NCBI GenBank assembly: GCA_905182815.1
Contig: CAJJCX010000004.1
Location: forward strand, 682,001-746,000
DNA from: an uncultured Candidatus Thioglobus sp.
GTDB lineage: Bacteria; Pseudomonadota; Gammaproteobacteria; PS1; Pseudothioglobaceae
Direction: 5' to 3'
Length of the DNA: 64,000 bases
Position 1 is the stretch's first letter, and each line of letters opens with the position of its first letter. Positions 62,924 to 64,000 of the stretch are shown piece after piece. The notes beneath the pieces are model-generated. The model made no database searches, was not told the DNA's origin, and was given only the letters and a program-made list of their open reading frames with translations. Made by a program: the position numbers and the translations under genes.

Positions 62924-63925
62924 TTACCAGGGCATTGCAACTGCATTATTTTGGGGTAATAAGTTGCATGTAGGAAAATTAGCTGGATGGTCTTCAAAAG
63001 TTTCTTTAACGCAGCTATTTTGAGGAACATCAAAATCACTATTAGGCATAAAAGATCTTTTTCCACTGCTTGAGCAAGAGTCAAGCATTTCTGTTCTTCC
63101 AGTCCATCTATATATTTCTGATTGAATCCATTTTTTTTGTGTCTGTATTAATTGAAGAAATTCGTACATATGACCATCATAATCCATACCATTTCCATGA
63201 AGGCCATGAAGGGCATATTTCCCACATTCTTTGAAAATTACTGGGCTGCCCGATGTATCAAAAAGCATTGGAGGGTTAAGATTGCCATCATGTTTTATTG
63301 TTTGTCTTGAACAAGCATTAGTTTTACCACCCCAAATCCTACCATTAAGTAAATGATTATCAAAGAATCTACCTTTATTCATTTGACTATCTCCAGGAAC
63401 AGCAATATGAAGAGCTTTTGTATTTATCATAGGAAGATTATTCGCAATTGGAATTGGATTGATTTCAATATCTTTATTACATCTATTACAATTTCGATCA
63501 ACGTGAGCAACTAAAATATCATAACCAGGAGGCTCACCAGTTGACCTTGCAGATATATCAAGTACCTTAGCAATAATAATTTTTTTATTAGGATAGTTTG
63601 CTCCATCAACAACGTACATATTTCCCTTATGCTGGCTCCAGTCTGTGTTCCTTATTTTTGCCGCCTCTTGTCCACATGATAAAGTCTCTCTTCTATTAGG
63701 TTCAAATCCTAATATATGTGCTGAACTAATAATAATGTCATCTTCTATAAATGTTACATTGGCGCCCCACATATCTTCACCCTGAGCCATTCTTGCTTGA
63801 AAGCTATAGGAATTTTGTGAGTCATAGGTGCCACAATTTTGCTTGCATTGCAAAACATTAGGATCTGCATGAGAAGCGGAAATTAGACTTAATACTAGTA
63901 TTATAAAAAGAAGTATTTGTTTCAT
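62924..63925 (-). CDS. Secreted Cys-rich trypsin-like serine protease
   Basis: The protein starts with a signal peptide (MKQILLFIILVLSLISASHA; ATG at 63925, alternative ATG three codons upstream at 63934). A chymotrypsin-fold pattern follows: His in IISSAHILG, an Asp in PGYDILVAHVD, and Ser in FDTSGSPVIF in place of the classical GDSGGP. It has many cysteines (LQCKQNC, RNCNRCNK, NACS, ECG, DSCSSS, NSC, TCN), implying disulfides and an envelope or extracellular site. Length is 333 aa. The stop is 18 bp from the flavoprotein stop and convergent. Neither substrate nor close relatives are known to me. It may be a protease or a pseudo-protease. Confidence 0.7.
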   Translation of the reverse strand: MKQILLFIILVLSLISASHADPNVLQCKQNCGTYDSQNSYSFQARMAQGEDMWGANVTFIEDDIIISSAHILGFEPNRRETLSCGQEAAKIRNTDWSQHKGNMYVVDGANYPNKKIIIAKVLDISARSTGEPPGYDILVAHVDRNCNRCNKDIEINPIPIANNLPMINTKALHIAVPGDSQMNKGRFFDNHLLNGRIWGGKTNACSRQTIKHDGNLNPPMLFDTSGSPVIFKECGKYALHGLHGNGMDYDGHMYEFLQLIQTQKKWIQSEIYRWTGRTEMLDSCSSSGKRSFMPNSDFDVPQNSCVKETFEDHPANFPTCNLLPQNNAVAMPW

Positions 63926-64000
63926 ATATATCAAAAAGATTTTCTTAATTAGTAAACATTAATTATATTAGGCTTGTATTCACCATTTGGTATTTTGGTA

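Overview
This window is AT-rich, densely coded bacterial chromosome. The gene content and order are gammaproteobacterial: dnaX-ybaB-recR followed by a 4.5S RNA gene, rodA-dacA-dat, trxA-rho, yceD-rpmF-plsX-fabH, lptD-surA, hflK-hflC-hisZ-purA-rnr, rnt, and ribE-ribBA-ribH-nusB. Low GC, tight packing with many 1-22 bp gene overlaps, and a transporter/demethylase module for small organic compounds suggest a streamlined marine lineage. A SUP05/ARCTIC96BD-19 (Thioglobaceae)-like organism is my best inference, but it rests on gene content only and was not checked by search.

Layout. 0-3.8 kb: start of roxA (minus), a 2OG-Fe(II) oxygenase, a small conserved protein, guaB and an SH3-domain membrane protein. 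3.8-9.3 kb (minus): valS, recR, ybaB, dnaX and the SRP RNA. 9.4-13 kb (minus): D-amino-acid aminotransferase, DacA, RodA and an Mth938-like protein. 13.1-21.98 kb (plus): gltX, an AEC permease, trxA, rho, lptF, queF, pcnB, a YbbO-like SDR, xseB and ispA. 22-29 kb (minus): fabH, a 69-aa membrane protein, plsX, rpmF, yceD, rlmB, surA and lptD. 29.3-35.9 kb (plus): hflK, hflC, hisZ, purA, rnr. 35.9-45.4 kb (mixed): ilvD, a stand-alone ArgA-type GNAT, rnt, an unknown protein, plsC, rmuC, a YciK-like SDR, suhB, trmJ, htpG. 45.4-50.5 kb (plus): xerC, tsaC, hemF, glnA, bioB. 50.4-52.6 kb (minus): murG and ftsW. 52.7-57 kb (plus): ybiT-type ABC-F, ribE, ribBA, ribH, nusB. 57.2-62.9 kb (plus): a taurine-type ABC importer (binding protein, terminator, ATPase, permease with an extra domain) followed by a dimethylglycine/sarcosine-dehydrogenase-like flavoprotein. 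62.9-63.9 kb (minus): a secreted, Cys-rich trypsin-like protein.

Most genes are housekeeping: translation, nucleotide, cell-envelope, cofactor and amino-acid synthesis. The most distinctive accessory unit is the 57-63 kb uptake and demethylation module. No tRNA, rRNA, CRISPR array, insertion sequence, prophage or attachment site was recognised, and no gene-free stretch exceeds about 240 bp.

A caution applies to the whole window. At least fifteen otherwise intact, mostly essential genes carry single-base indels, often in homopolymers, and they are extremely concentrated in lptD and surA (about 26-28.7 kb). This looks like consensus error rather than gene decay, so I annotate those genes as whole CDSs and mark where the frame breaks. 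Possible regulatory novelties are an A9 slippage site in dnaX, a C-rich G-poor rho leader and a structured glnA leader.
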